Positions 22,901 through 34,890 are shown, counted from the first letter of the stretch. The stretch is 64,000 bases of DNA from Nelumbo lutea (GCA_022828595.1 JAKGHH010000001.1:204495813-204559812); one strand, 5' to 3'. Program-made: numbers and translations. The notes: a model not told the origin generated them from the letters alone.

Positions 22901-23233
22901 TGTAGAGGAGATGGGCGGAATGGCCCATAGGCTGTCATTCCATGTTGTGTATATGTTTTCCTCTGTAATGGGCCTTATTCTGGGCCCATACTCTTATATA
23001 CTCTGTTTTTGTAATTTCTTGCCCACCCAAGGGCCTCTCTGTAATAATTCAAAGATTAACTTAATAAAATGTTTTAGAGTGTTAGAGGAAGGTTTAGTTC
23101 GAACCTCTCACTCTCTAACTCTCATTGTCGCCAGCTCTCTCTCTCTCTCATCTTCTTAATCTTCTCTTGTTTGTTTTCTGGTTTTGCATCTAATCTCAAG
23201 CAGTTCTATACTTCAAGAGGGCTGTTTTCAACT
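22901..23233 (+). repeat. Copia C 3' LTR
   Basis: Same length as the 5' LTR. It ends ...TTTTCAACT followed by the aaaac duplication, which fixes the CT terminus. Confidence 0.93.
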
Positions 23234-23238
23234 AAAAC

Positions 23239-23740
23239 CTTCTTAGTCCCTTTTCAGACTGAACAACCAACAAAAGAGGGAGTAGATCCTGGGTCCCAAC
23301 CATTTCTTGTACCAAAATTTTCCACAATCAGCTGCCTCCACAAGCTTTAGGGCTGAGAATTGAAAAGCCAAAGCCAGCTCCCTAATAGAGCAGTATTAAC
23401 TTGTCTGAAGCTTCTCACACCTAGGCCCCCTTCAGTTACAGGTTTGCAAATGGTTTCCCACTTCACCTGATGAACTCTCTGCTCATGATCCTTCCCACAC
23501 CAAAGGAAATCCCTTTCTAATTTCTCCCTGCCTTTCAACCACATGGGTTGGGATAGGAAACAGTGATAAAGAATGAAGAGGTAGGTTTTCTAGTGAGCCT
23601 TTTAAAAGAGTAATCTTGGCTCCCTTGGACAGATACCTGGACTTCCATCCCCCCAGCCTCTTCTCCAGTCTTTTGATAAACAGATCCCACATGGACTTAG
23701 AGGAGCATTTTACCCCAACTAGAAGGCCCAAAAAAACTAA
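23239..23740 (-). pseudogene. L1-type LINE ORF2 relic, RT C-terminal part
   Basis: The translation has GLLVGVKCSSKSMWDLFI, then LGGWKSRYLSKGAKITLL, WLKGREKLERDFLWCGKD and TICKPVTEGGLGVRSFRQ. These are the conserved post-catalytic segments of plant L1 RT. It continues across copia C to 17399. Confidence 0.85.
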
Positions 23741-23754
23741 AAGAACATATTCTT

Positions 23755-24000
23755 TTAGCTATAACCTTAGTTTCTTAGTTTTGTTTAGTGATTTGGAACA
23801 AGACAATAACTTAAAAAGGTGTTCCTATGCTTCTTTCATCATTTCATAAAATATCATTCTATAATTTGCATATTTTACAATGTTTCCACCATGTCTATAA
23901 TGTTTACAATATTTCCATATGATATTTCCGACATGTTTCTTATATTTGGGCGACTGACATTTCTACCGACACAAGCGACATTTTAAACCTATAGTCACCC
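23755..24000. repeat. Unclassified dispersed repeat, copy 1
   Basis: This roughly 245-bp stretch, from ataaccttagtttctta to tttaaacctatag, matches 43785-44015 with many small differences. Shared runs include gatttggaacaaga and tttccaacatgtttctt-type strings. No coding sequence, TIRs or target duplication were identified. It may be part of an old DNA transposon or LTR. Confidence 0.65.
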
Positions 24001-25510
24001 ATGGTGACCATGATAGCAGAAGAGAAATATAGAACTGAACATTCTACAAGATGCAAGTGTAGACTCAAATGATCAGGAGTGTCACGAGTAACAGCGGGAA
24101 GGAAAGGTTCCTTGGAGAAATTGCAGTATCTAAATATGCTATATTACAATGATACAAGATTTCAGATTTAAATTAATAAATAACAAAGGATAAAAGAAAG
24201 AGAAAGTTAGAAAACGAGAGAAATGTTTCTGTCTTTTCACAAACAATTAGATTATATGGAGACTAATAATGAGGGTAAAAACAGCTAACTACCATAGCAC
24301 ATAAATGGCCATTACCCGATGTCAGTCCCAATTATCTGTCATCTTGGGAGGAATAGACTAGTTCAGTCCTAACTTTTGGTTCTTTTTTTCACACAAAAGT
24401 GGCTGGCCTCAGACATGAACCTGCATTCTCATGCTTTACAGCCTGAGAATTTACAATTACACCAAGTAATGGCCCCTTGACTACTCTTATACATGTCCAA
24501 ACAAAAATAAGATAAGAGAAAAAGGAAAAAAACTCTCCTCATTACACAACAATAACACCACTTGCAACTTGCAAGATTTACCAAGGGAAAGTGAGGTACG
24601 GCAAATGTGACTACCACAAGAGATCAACCATCCAATCCACAGCTACACCTAGCGATCTTACTCCTACAGCTGAGGTTTTGACCGCTACCTGACCAGAGAT
24701 GGAAAAGTTTAGTTGCCTTCTATCTCAGTCTGATAGCATGCCGGGATCTTCCAATTCTAACATTGCCTTTTCTAAGACAAGTAATGAATCCTTTGCTTGT
24801 CAACATTTTCTTTTCTTGTTTGAGTGAAGTTTAATCTGAGTTTCCTCTATGCTCTTTCTGTATCCCCCTCTTCCCTAACCTGCTAATCATTAGTCCAATT
24901 CAAGTTGTATCTTTCTGTGTATTCCCTTCCCTTTTTCTTGTGTAATCTTATCGCAATCATTTTTCTTGTGTGGTTGAGGGCAACTGAATCAGATATTTGG
25001 TCCCCACTACATGCTATAGGAGAGATGGGGTCTTTGGAATCCAGCCTGAACACCTGATTTAGATGCACCCAAATATCTTCAAATCCTTAAGCAGATTCTT
25101 TGGTAAGAGGAGATAATTGGGAGGAGTTGTACTAGGAATCTGACCTGGAGGCAGACAAGTGCAAGCCATATTTTTTCCTTTTATGTTTCAAGATGCAGTG
25201 TGTTGGATGTTTTGGCTTGAGCAGAGCTGGCTCTTTCCAGTCTAGATTTTTGTGTCTTATAGTTTTTTCTTTCTTTCTAACTGATTTAATTAATTCTAAT
25301 TGACCCTTTATTGTCCAAAGAAAAGAAAGGAGAAAAAAGGGAAAGATAAAAATACAAATTAACCACAATAAAACTTTTAACATATCAATCTTTTCAGTCA
25401 ACCAAGACAAGCAGAATAACATAACATAAATAGCAGTTATCACTTTGAAAGAACTCAACCACATGAGTAAACACTTTGAAGTGCACTTGATATCAAAGGA
25501 TGATACCTAC
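24001..25510. other. Intron sequence, nothing recognised
   Basis: 1.5 kb of AT-rich intronic DNA with no recognised coding similarity or flanked insertion. It leads to the exon at 25511. Confidence 0.5.
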
Positions 25511-25598
25511 CTCATCAAAGGAATCCAGTCCATTCTCTGCTGGTGAGCAAGACCCAGGTCTACTTTGAGATTCTATATTATTATCCTTCATTCCTTTC
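25511..25598 (-). CDS. Host gene, visible exon 7 (29 codons)
   Basis: Acceptor cttctgcag and donor GAG/GTAGGT flank it. One base completes a Gly codon with the previous exon, then KGMKDNNIESQSRPGSCSPA and ENGLDSFDE follow. It is polar and Ser/Pro-rich, so probably a linker. It is stranded between two introns of 13.7 and 15.5 kb, and copia D begins about 400 bp to its right. Confidence 0.82.
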
Positions 25599-25666
25599 CT
25601 GCAGAAGGTTGTCTTTTTGGATTATTAATAATTAAAAAAAGACCTAATAGAGAGTTCAGTCATTCC

Positions 25667-25997
25667 TTTTTTTTTTTTTTTGAATTGGTGACAATCAAAA
25701 TTTATTATATATGAACAGAATATACAGATTTACAAAAGGAGAAAGGTAGAACAATACACAGTCTACCACAAATTTCTTACATCAGGTCCCCCTTAGAAAC
25801 TCATCCAAAAACATTCCAGTTCGATTCACCCCTTGCCATGCTAACCCATCAGCCATACTGTTGACAGATCTAGGAACCCACTGAAAAGTAACCCTCAGTT
25901 CCTCGGCTGATTTCCCTTGAGATATATCTGTGTTTCCATGTTGCTTGTGCATTGTTTCTTAACCATCCCACAACAACCTTAAAGTCTCCTTCCACAG
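25667..25997 (-). pseudogene. L1-type LINE 3' end: RNase H and poly(A)
   Basis: A 15-T run at the left edge is the poly(A) tail of a minus-strand LINE. Reading inward gives the RNase H end, with GDFKVVVGWLRNNAQATWKH and later degraded frames. The rest of the RNase H lies beyond copia D at 31521. Confidence 0.8.
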
Positions 25998-26335
25998 TGT
26001 AAAGAGACTGGGCCGAATGGGTCCTAGTATCTTCTCTTGTAATATTTTTTCTATTTTCCTGTTAGCTAATGGGCCTGTTATTTCTTTTTGTTTGATATCT
26101 TTATATTACTGCCTAGCTGGCCGCCCACTTAAGGCCATACTTGTAATTATTTTAACATTAATTTTTAGTAAAAAGGATTAGAGAAGAAGGGGAATGATGA
26201 TTCGAACCCTTCTACTTCTTCCTCCTCTTTTCTCCATCTTCTTCTCTTGTACTGCTGCACTTACTTTTTTTTCTTCCTCCTTTTTCTCTCTAATTTTTCA
26301 AGTTTACACCTATTTTTGAGGACTGGTTTACATCT
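25998..26335 (+). repeat. Copia D 5' LTR
   Basis: It starts TGTAAAGAGACTGGG and ends TTTACATCT, directly followed by the PBS. Confidence 0.92.
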
Positions 26336-26799
26336 TGGTATCAGAGCAGGTTTCTTTCTTCCTTCTTTTCTTCCTCTTTTCCCATACACCCTTAGATTAA
26401 GAGAGTGTATGGAGAGATAGGTTCTCTAAAGCTCAGAGGATCTCTGGCCTAGTTGGCAAAGGGTTTGGAGAGTTTAAATCTGGCTGGATATTGCCAAGAA
26501 GTGGTGCTGTTCTGTTGCTGCCCAAAACCCTAGCCGACTAGAGATTTTCGAAGGTACAGGTAAAGGTGAAGCTTTGGGTGTGGCACTCTGTGCTTGGGAG
26601 GTGTCTTTTGACTCCTAAAGGAGGGTGGTTCAGGTTTGGAAGAGATTGGGAAGCTCTGGTAGGAGCAGCTGCATCTTCTCTCTTCCTCCCCAATAGTTGG
26701 ACGGAGTAAAACCCTAGTTTTCAAGCATCTGGGTTCTGGTTTGACTTCAAGTAAGTTTATATAGACCAAATTTTTGGTTCTTTGATTTTTGTTTGATTA

Positions 26800-27736
26800 A
26801 TGGAACCATACGGAAGTGAGTTCAAGCAAGTGTCAATTTTCGGCATTGTCTCGGTAGATTCCGTTTTGACTGGTGTGACCACAATCAAGCTAGATGGGAC
26901 AAATTATCTTGCTTGGCCACAGTCTATAAGAATTTATGTCTGTAGTAGAGGAAAACTCGGGTATCTCACAGGTAGTAAAGTGAAACCTAAAGAGACAGAC
27001 CTTGAATTTGAGAAATGGATGCAGGAGAACTATACTGTCATTGGATGGTTGGTCAACTCCATGCAACCTCATATAAGTCAGCATTATCTCTGGATGTCTT
27101 CAGCTAAGGAGATATGGGACAGTGTTACTGACACCTATTCACAGAAGTTGAATGTAGCCAGAGTCTACAAGTTGAAAAGTGACGTGAAGAACCTAAGATA
27201 GGGGGAGGAGTGTAGCAATCTACTATTCTATACTGAAATCCCTATAGCAAGAAATTGATGTTATGGAGACAGTTGTATGGGAGAGTAAGAATGATGCTGA
27301 AATGTATAGGAAGTTGGTGGAGAGAAATAGGGTGTTTGAATTTCTTACTGGACTCAACCCTGAGTTTGACATCATTAGGCAAGATATCCTGGCCAAAGAT
27401 GAGGTTACTCTTTCCCAGGCATACGCTATAATAAGCAGTGAGGAGAGTAGGCGGTAGGTTCAGTTACAGAGTCCACCTACAGAATACTTTGCACATGCTG
27501 GAATAAAGCCAAAGGATCCTACTAAGAAAAAGGAGCAGATATGTGAATATTGCAAGAAACCGAGGCATACAAAGGACACTTGTTGGAAGCTTCATCCTGA
27601 GCTTCTTCTTGATAGGTTTAAGAATAACAACAGTTCTAAGAAGGGCAGTCGGGTAGGAAAGCCTAAGACAGCTAATGTTGCTACAGTACCTGAAGGAGGA
27701 AATAAGGAGAGTGAAGAAAAATCAACCATTGAGCAG
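26800..27736 (+). pseudogene. Copia D gag
   Basis: It starts MEPYGSEFKQVS, with TTIKLDGTNYLAWPQSIRIY, FEKWMQENYTVIGWLVNSM and LWMSSAKEIWDSVTDTYS. A TAG after SDVKNLR is followed by a frameshift. A second frame has RNRVFEFLTGLNPEFD, and after another TAG the knuckle CEYCKKPRHTKDTC follows near 27543. The product is broken into three pieces. Confidence 0.88.
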
Positions 27737-29455
27737 TTGGCAGCAATGAAGGCGGATTTTGAAAAGTATGGGAGGTTGCTAAATCACTTGGAAGCTATTG
27801 TTTCTTCATCTCACTCTTCCAGCAACACATCATCATCATTTGCATTTGCTCACTCAAGTATTCGTGCTTCTACAAATCATGCTTCAGTTTCAGTTAATCA
27901 TAAAATCCCTTGGATTATTGATTCTGGTGCATCAAACCATATGACCAGCAGGTCTAATCTCTTCTGCTCATACCACCTTCTCTTTGGTAAAGAGAAAATA
28001 TCCCTTGCTAATGGGTCTCTTGCTCCCATTTCTAGTAAAGGGGACATAAAGACCTCTGACACCCTTTATTTATCCCCTGTCCTTCATGTCCCTAAACTTA
28101 ATACAAACCTTTTATTTGATAGTAGCTTAACTAAATCCATGAATTGTAGCATAACTTTTTTTCCCACTCATTGTGTTTTTCAGGACCTGCAATCTCAGAG
28201 GATGATTGGGAATGGCCATGAGGCAAAAGGAATATACTTGTTGGACACACCGGATAGAGCTTTTGGACCACCTCATGGAGTTGTCTTAGAGTCAGTCTTG
28301 TCAGAGTCTATTGACAAAGTCTTGTTATGTCACTTTCAGTTTGGTCATTTGTCTTTTCCTGCTTTGAGTCATTTGTTTCCAGATATGTTTGAGGGAGTGT
28401 CTTTATCGAGTCTTCATTGTGAGTCGTGTGAACTGGCAAAACATTGTAGACATTCTTATTCAGTAAGCAATAAAAGATCTCTTTCTCCTTTTCATATTGT
28501 TCACTCTAATGTGTGGGGGACATATCATCTGCCAACTATGGGGGGTTACAGGTGCTTTATCCTTTTTATTGATGACTATTCTTGTTACACTTGGATTTAT
28601 CTCATGAAATCCAGGGATGAAGTACCAACTATTGTGCAAAACTTTCATGAACTCATTCTCACCCAGTTTAACACTCGGATCAAAATATTCTGTTTTGATA
28701 ATGCTAAGGAGTATTTTGAGAAAACCCTCTCCGCCTATCTTGAAACCTTTGGGGTTATTCATCAAAGTTCTTGTTCCTACACTCCACAACAGAACGGAGT
28801 GGCGGAAAGGAAGAACTGGCATGTGGTTGAAGTTGCCAGATCCCTCCTGTTTGCATCCCATGTTCCTATAAAATTTTGGGGAGATGTTCTTCTTACTGCT
28901 ACCTTTTTGATCAACGACATGCCCTCCCGGGTTCTTAACTTCAAAACCCCCTTTAGCCTTCTCTTCCCGGATGAGGATATTTTTTCTCTTCCTCTCCGTG
29001 TTTTTGGGTGCACTTGCTATGTGCATGTTCACAGCCATCAAAGGCACAAATTTGAACCTAAGGCTCGTAAATGTGTTTTTCTGGGATATGCCTCCACACA
29101 GAAGGGATATTGCTGTTTTGATCCAGTTAGTGGCACCCGCCTTGTATCTCGGGATGTCACATTTGAAGAGTTGACTCCTTTCTTTAGTATTTCTCCTAAG
29201 GGGGAGAAATCTAAAGAACCCTTTGCTATGTCTCCAGTTGTTCCTCTTCCCATTCCTCTTGAGTCCTCTCATGAGGTGTCCACTTCTCCCACTGGACCTA
29301 CCTCCCAATATTCTTGTTCCTCCTCCTCCACCTCATTCTCCTATAATTTCTCCTCATCCTGTTCTCCAAAGGTGGTAATAAAGGCACATATTCAAACATG
29401 GGCAAGTTGTTTCCACTCCTACAGAAGAGCCTCTTGCTCCTCCCATCATTACTGA
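27737..29455 (+). pseudogene. Copia D protease and integrase
   Basis: A 572-codon frame holds PWIIDSGASNHMTS (protease DSG intact), the zinc module LCHFQFGH and CESCELAKHC, IDDYSCYTWIYLMK, FCFDNAKEYF and NGVAERKNWHVVEVA. The first catalytic Asp (HSD) is Asn (HSNVWGTYH), while the second Asp and the Glu remain. GYASTQKGYCCFDPVSG marks the C-terminal part. The linker shifts frame at the end. Confidence 0.92.
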
Positions 29456-30056
29456 GGTAATAGGCCAGCCTTCCTCTGACCCATCTCCATCTTTCCTAGA
29501 CCTTGACCTTCCTATTACTCTCTGCAAGGGCAAGCGGAAGTGTACAACCCATTGTATCTCCAAGCACCTGTCTTACAACCATTTCTCTCTTTCCTACTAC
29601 TCTTTTCTTGCTTCTGTTTCTTCCCATGTGATACTCGGGTCCGTACCGGAAGCCTTATCTAAACCTAAATGGAGGGATGCTATGATGGCTAAACTGGATG
29701 CTTTGCATAAGGACCATACCTGGGATATTATTGACTTGACTAAAGGGAAGGAACCAGTGGGTTGTAAATGGGTGTTTACCATTAAATATCACTCCGATGG
29801 ATCTATTGAGAGGTTTAAGGTTAGGCTGGTTGCTAAAGGCTACACTCAAATGTATGGTATTGACTATCTTGAGGCATTTGCTCCTATAGTTAAGATGACC
29901 TCAGTCCGGGTTTTGTTATCTCTAGCCGCTATTTTTGATTGGCCCCTACACCAGTTTGATGTTAAAAATGCCTTCTTGAATGGAGACCTACATGAAGAGG
30001 TTTATGTCTTTGCCTCCAGGGGTGTATGGGAAGGAAATGCAAGGCAATGTGTGTAA
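29456..30056 (+). pseudogene. Copia D linker and RT N-terminal part
   Basis: It shows LDLPITLCKGKRKC in one frame, then [56 protein letters not shown] and [20 protein letters not shown]. It shifts frame after EEVYVFASRG, where related copies continue SLPPG. Confidence 0.88.
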
Positions 30057-31172
30057 ACTACAGAAATCTATTTATGGTCTCAAACAGTCTCCTCGAGCTT
30101 GGTTTGAGAGGTTCAAGGCTGCTCTTGTCTCCTTTGGTTACACCCAAACTCAATCTGATCATACCCTGTTCTTGAAGAGAAATGGCTCTCTGGTGACCTT
30201 TTTGATAGTTTATGTTGATGATATTGTGTCACGAGTAATGACACTCAAGAGGTCAGTAAACTCAAAATATTTCTTAACTCTGAATTTGAGATCAAGGATT
30301 TGGGAGATCCTCGGTATTTTTTGGGCATTGAAGTTGCTAGATCTAAGGATGGTATCTTCATTTCTTAGCATAAATATGTCCTTGACCTCCTTGTTGAGAT
30401 TGGTAAGCTTGAAGCTAAACCAATCTTCACTCCTATTGATCCCAATCATAAGCTTTCTGCTACAGATGGTGACCTTTTATCTAGTAAGGGGGTGTTTCAG
30501 AGACTGCTTGGGAAGTTGTTATATCTTTGCATGACTCGATCGGGCATTTCCTATGCAATAAGTATTATTAGTCAATTTATGCATTCTCCCAGAGATATTC
30601 ATTTAGCTGCTACAGAAAGGGTTATGTGTTACTCGAAAGGTACTCCAGGGAAAGGTATTCTATTTGCCAAACATGGACACATGAAGCTAGAAGCTTTCAC
30701 TGAAGCTGATTGGGCAGGATGTATTGATAATAGGAGATCCACCTCAGGTTATTGTGCTCTGGTCACTGGGAACATTGTGTCATGGAGGAGTAAGAAACAT
30801 TCTGTAGTTGCTAGATCCTCAGCTGAAGCAGAATACAGGGAAATGGCACATGGTGTGTCAGAATTACTGTGGCTACGATCCCTTTTAGAAGAATTGGGGG
30901 TTGACTATGAGAAGCCAATGATGCTCTACTGTGACAACCAAGCAGCTACCAGTATTGCACATAATCCTGTTCAACATGACAGAACTAAGCACATTGAGGT
31001 TGATAGACATTTTATAAGGGAAAGAGTTCCCTCAAGAGAAGTTTGTTTGCCATTCATCACATCAGACGAACAATTGGCTGATATCTTGACCAAGGGAGTT
31101 CCGAGAGGGAAAATGACACACTATATAAGCAAGTTGTGCATGATTGACATCTATGTTCAGCTTGAGGGGGAG
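30057..31172 (+). pseudogene. Copia D RT C-terminal half and RNase H
   Basis: It contains KQSPRAWFERFKAALVSFGY, LIVYVDDIV (YVDD at 30211-30222) and then an immediate frameshift. Frames recover at RLLGKLLYLCMTR, EADWAGCIDNRRST, RSSAEAEYREMAHGVSELL and YCDNQAATSIAHNPVQHDR. RNase H is open to the polypurine tract. Confidence 0.9.
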
Positions 31173-31520
31173 TGTAAAGAGACTGGGCCGAATGGGTCCT
31201 AGTATCTTCTCTTGTAATATCTTTTTTATTTTCCTGCTAGCTAATGGGTCTCTCTTAATGGGCATGTTACTTCTTTTTGTTTGATCTCTTTATGTTAGTG
31301 CCTAGCTGGCCGCCCACTTAAGGGCATACTTGTAATTATTTTAACATTAATTTTTAGTAAAAAGGATTAGAGAAGAAAGGGAAGGATGATTTGAACCCTT
31401 CTTCTTCTTCCTCCTCTTTTCTCCATCTTCTTCTCTTGTACTGCTGCTCTTACTTTTCTTCCTCCTTTTTCTCTCTAATTTTTCAAGTTTACACCTATTT
31501 TTTAGGACAGGTTTACATCT
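31173..31520 (+). repeat. Copia D 3' LTR
   Basis: Partner of 25998-26335, about 10 bp longer because of an extra tctcttaatgggc-type segment. It ends TTTACATCT before the cacag duplication. Confidence 0.92.
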
Positions 31521-31670
31521 CACAGTTATCCCACTGTAGCTTAATTCTTTCCCTAGTTCTAGTCCATGTAAAACTGCCAAGATCTCTGCCCTCCTTGAGT
31601 CACCAAAGAATAAATTTAGTGGTGGGCCAATGCAATTTTTCCAAAGTCGTATTGGTAAAACAGGATGTCT
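31521..31670 (-). pseudogene. L1-type LINE RNase H, part upstream of copia D
   Basis: The minus-strand translation has GPPLNLFFGDSRRAEI and VLHGLELGKELSYSGITV, the conserved GP...DS..AE and following helix of L1 RNase H. It joins 25667-25997 when copia D and one cacag are removed. Confidence 0.8.
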
Positions 31671-31704
31671 GAAAAATAAGACAGAATTAAAAAGGTGGTA
31701 AGGT

Positions 31705-31900
31705 TGTTATAGTGTAGTTTGCTTGTTTCTATCCTGTTTCTTATGTTTTTACTAGTATCAGGGGTATTTATGTCCTTTCCTTTGTATTATTGTCGCCCTA
31801 TCATAAATAATAAGTGGGGCTGCTGCCCAAACACTGTTTGACAGCTCCAAATACTTGTCTCTCTTCTCTTCCTCTTCTATCTTCTGCTAGGAATCCAACA
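31705..31900 (+). repeat. Possible solo LTR
   Basis: A 196-bp segment runs TGTTATAGTG to AATCCAACA (TG...CA). It has the look of a copia LTR, with a TATAAATAA-like catAAATAATAA stretch and a TC-rich end. No 5-bp target duplication was found, so the call is tentative. Related 40-bp stretches lie on both sides (near 31624 and 31909). Confidence 0.35.
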
Positions 31901-32599
31901 CTGAAAACAAGGGCCAATACAATTTTGCCTAAATCATATTGGTAAATTTTATTTGAGAGCATACTCAAATGGCATACAAGTGAGGCACAGAAGAAAAAGT
32001 CAGTTATCTATCAACCACCAGTTTCTAAGTAGATTGTTGTGTGTCAACCCAATGAATTTTACTTAAGAGAAGTAGACAAAACAAAAAGAAAATATGTAAA
32101 GTTCAAAGAGACACTTTGGATTTGGGATCCACGTGCAGTTTCCTAAACCAAGATCTCAAAATCATAAAATATGAACATCAACGTTTCCCGGATGTTGCAT
32201 TTGTTTATGGTGAAGAAAAAATTTATAAAGAAAATGGGACTGTAAGGAAAATGTAAGCTTTGTAGCCTAAGCCAAACATCATGGCCCAACAAATGATAAT
32301 ATAAATATACATAAGGCCCATACCACTTAAAACTCAGATCTGATCAAAAGAACATCATCCTAATTCCAAGCCCTGAAAGAATAAAGAAGACCAACAAGCC
32401 CTCAAACCCATGAAAAACAAACAAAAAAATGGCAAAACCATGAACTCATATCAGTCATCAGATCCTCAAGCATGGGAAATACTTTCCTTAGAACCTGGTG
32501 TGCCTCACTAACACCCTCTGATGACAAGCAGTCAAAACCTCTATACATGCCAATTTGTCCTCTAGTTCAATCCTAGAGCACTCAAGATCCCTAGGTTTC
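31901..32599. other. Intron sequence, nothing recognised
   Basis: AT-rich DNA before the LINE at 32.6 kb. No feature seen beyond the short stretch related to 31624-31663. Confidence 0.45.
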
Positions 32600-34890
32600 A
32601 GTAAGCCCATTCCTCTTTCCTCCTTTTCCAATCACCTAAATGAAAAAGGATATTTTAACACCAGCAGAGGCCAAAGACAAGGCTTCCCCCTCTCCCCATT
32701 GCTTTTTACTCTAGTCACAGAAATTTTTAGCCAACTGGTGAATAAGGCTATCTCTCTAGGACTATTGAGAGGTTTTGAAGTCGGATGGGAAGCCACCCAG
32801 ATATCTCATCTCCAGTTTGCCGATGACACTATCCTTTTTTTAGAGGCTGATGAAGAATGTGTCAAATCTGAAAAGGGTCATCACCTGTTATGAATGGACT
32901 TCTGGACTGCAAGTAAACTTCTCAAAGAGCAGTATTGTTGGCCTAAATCTAGCTTGATGCTCACTCCTTGAATACATTCACAAAGATCTTGGGATGTAAA
33001 GCAGAGAATCTCCCCTTCTCCTATCTGGGGATGCCACTTGGAGAGAATCTGAGAAATCAAAGCTTTTGGGAACCAATTCTAGAAAAATGTGAGAAGAAAT
33101 TAGCCACAGAGAAAAGAAACTACCTGTCAAAAGGGGGGAGGCTCACTCTAGTTAGAGCATCCTTGGCAAACCTTCCCACCTACTACCTTTCTAACAAGAT
33201 AGCCATTCAGTTAGAAAAGCTTCAGAGAAACTTTATTTGGGAAGGAGGGGGGAAAGAGACTCTCACCTTGTGAAGTGGTCTCAAGTTAACAAACCAAAGG
33301 AGGGTGGTGGATTGGGAGTAGGTCACTCAAAAAGAAAGAAACACGGCACTTCTCAGTAAATGGTTGTGGCGATTCCCCCTAGAGCCAAGTGCGCTTTGGA
33401 CTATTGTAATCACTAGCAAATACAGGAAGCATGCCAACGGTTGGGATAGCAAGCTTCACTTGCATAGGGTCAAAGACACCCACCCTTGGAAAGGTATATT
33501 CTCGAGTTACAATTTTTTCATCTCCTTTATCAGATATAAGGTGGGAAAGGGCGATAGAATTATGTTCTGGACTGACCTTTAGTGGGGTAATTCTACCTTA
33601 GCCAACTCCTTCCCTCACCTATTCAGCCTTACCCTAAACCAAGAAGCTTCCATATCCCAGGTTTTACCCCCCTCCCCCCCTTATTTCAATTGGAATCTAA
33701 CCCTTAGGAGACCCCTAAGGGACCTGGAACTTAGTGAAATAACTAGTTTCTTGCACACCCTGAGAGAGGTATACCTCTCACAAAATTCCCCTGACCTTCG
33801 TGTGTGGACCCTTCACCCATCAGGTAAGTTTTCAACCAAATCTTACTTCAAAGCTTTAGTTAGGGAAGAACAAACTACCGATCAGTACCCCTACAAGAGA
33901 ATCTGATGTGCTCATATCCCTTCCAGGATCTGTTTTTTTGTGTGGGATGCCAGCTTAAAGAAAATCAACACTTATGACCTCCTTCAAAAAAAGAACCATG
34001 GAAGGTCTTATCTATCTCCTCATGTTTGTTGTTTCTGCCTTAAAGCTGAGGAATCTACCAACCATATCCTACTTCGCTGTGAGGAAAGTAGAAAATTTTG
34101 GAACTTTTTCTATCATTATTTGAATACAGCTGGGTTTTCCCAGAAAATGTGGCTGACTGCTTAGGGCAATGGTCAGGAAGAGGATTAAGCAAAAGAGGGA
34201 AAACTTTATGGCAATCTGCTGCACATGCTATTTTCTGGAGCATTTGGGAAGAGAGAAATAACCGGGTGTTTACCAACAGAACAAAAAACTTTGAGGAGCT
34301 GATTTCTCTAATATGTTACAGATGTTTCTTGTCGACTTCCAGCTCAACTCACTTCAAAGGTGTCACCTTTGATGACTTCCAAAGAAACACCGCAAATTTT
34401 CTTCACTCTAACCAAATACAACTAATCACTCCCTGCAGTTTCAGATCTGATGTGGAAGGCAAGATGACCCTGTACTTTGATGGGAGTTCTTTTGGAAACC
34501 CAGGTGTAGCGGGTATTGGAGGTGTAATTCGAAATAGAAATGGTATTATCAGTTGGGCTTTTAGTGGGCCGATTGGGATAGCCTCCTCAACAAAGACTGA
34601 AGTCATGGCAGCTCTAACCGGCATCAGGACTGCAAAAGACATGGGCTTACTAAATATTACAATTAAAGGATATTCAGTTCAGCCAACACCATTAATTGGC
34701 TTTCTAATCCTGACAGTGGGCCTTGGGCCTTAGCTCACTACCTGGCTGAAGCGAGAGATATCCTCTCTTCTTTAAATCTGGTGCTCACAGGGATTACCTT
34801 TTTAGTGATAGTTCTCTGCCCATGTAACTTTCTGAGTGCCTAACTGTTGTGTACATCTCCTCATGTACCTCTTTTTTTCAAATAAAGTTA
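32600..34890 (+). pseudogene. L1-type LINE, 5'-truncated ORF2 (RT, zf-RVT, RNase H)
   Basis: This is the longest LINE copy. In order it shows RGQRQGFPLSPLLFTLV, LQFADDTILFLEADEE (RT catalytic FADD), FSYLGMPLGENLRNQSFWEP, NYLSKGGRLTLVRASLANLP, the zf-RVT motif CCFCLKAEESTNHILLRC, FWSIWEERNNRVF, and RNase H with LYFDGSSFGNPGVAGIGGVI. Stops and frameshifts lie between these blocks. The RNase H frame is lost after IKGYSVQ. No long poly(A) is present at the right end. Confidence 0.85.

Larger units (their letters stand above)
17405..23233 (+). mobile_element. Copia C, full-length Ty1/copia retrotransposon (5829 bp)
   Basis: Two 333-bp LTRs, a PBS (TGGTATTAGAGC at 17738-17749), a polypurine tract (TTTGAGGGGGAG, 22889-22900) and perfect aaaac duplications (17400-17404 and 23234-23238). 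The LTRs end ...CAACT, not CA. It is closely related to copias D and E. The leader between the PBS and gag is about 800 bp. Stops lie in gag, integrase and RT, and an integrase Asp is changed to Asn. It sits inside a minus-strand LINE. Confidence 0.95.
25998..31520 (+). mobile_element. Copia D, full-length Ty1/copia retrotransposon (5523 bp)
   Basis: LTRs of 338 and 348 bp, a PBS (TGGTATCAGAGC at 26336-26347), a polypurine tract (TTGAGGGGGAG) and perfect cacag duplications (25993-25997 and 31521-31525). LTR ends are TG...CT. It is related to copias C and E. It has an open protease-integrase frame of 572 codons but an Asp to Asn change in the integrase core and several frameshifts in gag and RT. 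It interrupts the RNase H of a LINE. Confidence 0.95.

Noticed and set aside
28460..29308. 282-codon minus-strand frame
   Set aside because: It is the reverse strand of the copia D integrase frame, which has clear catalytic motifs.
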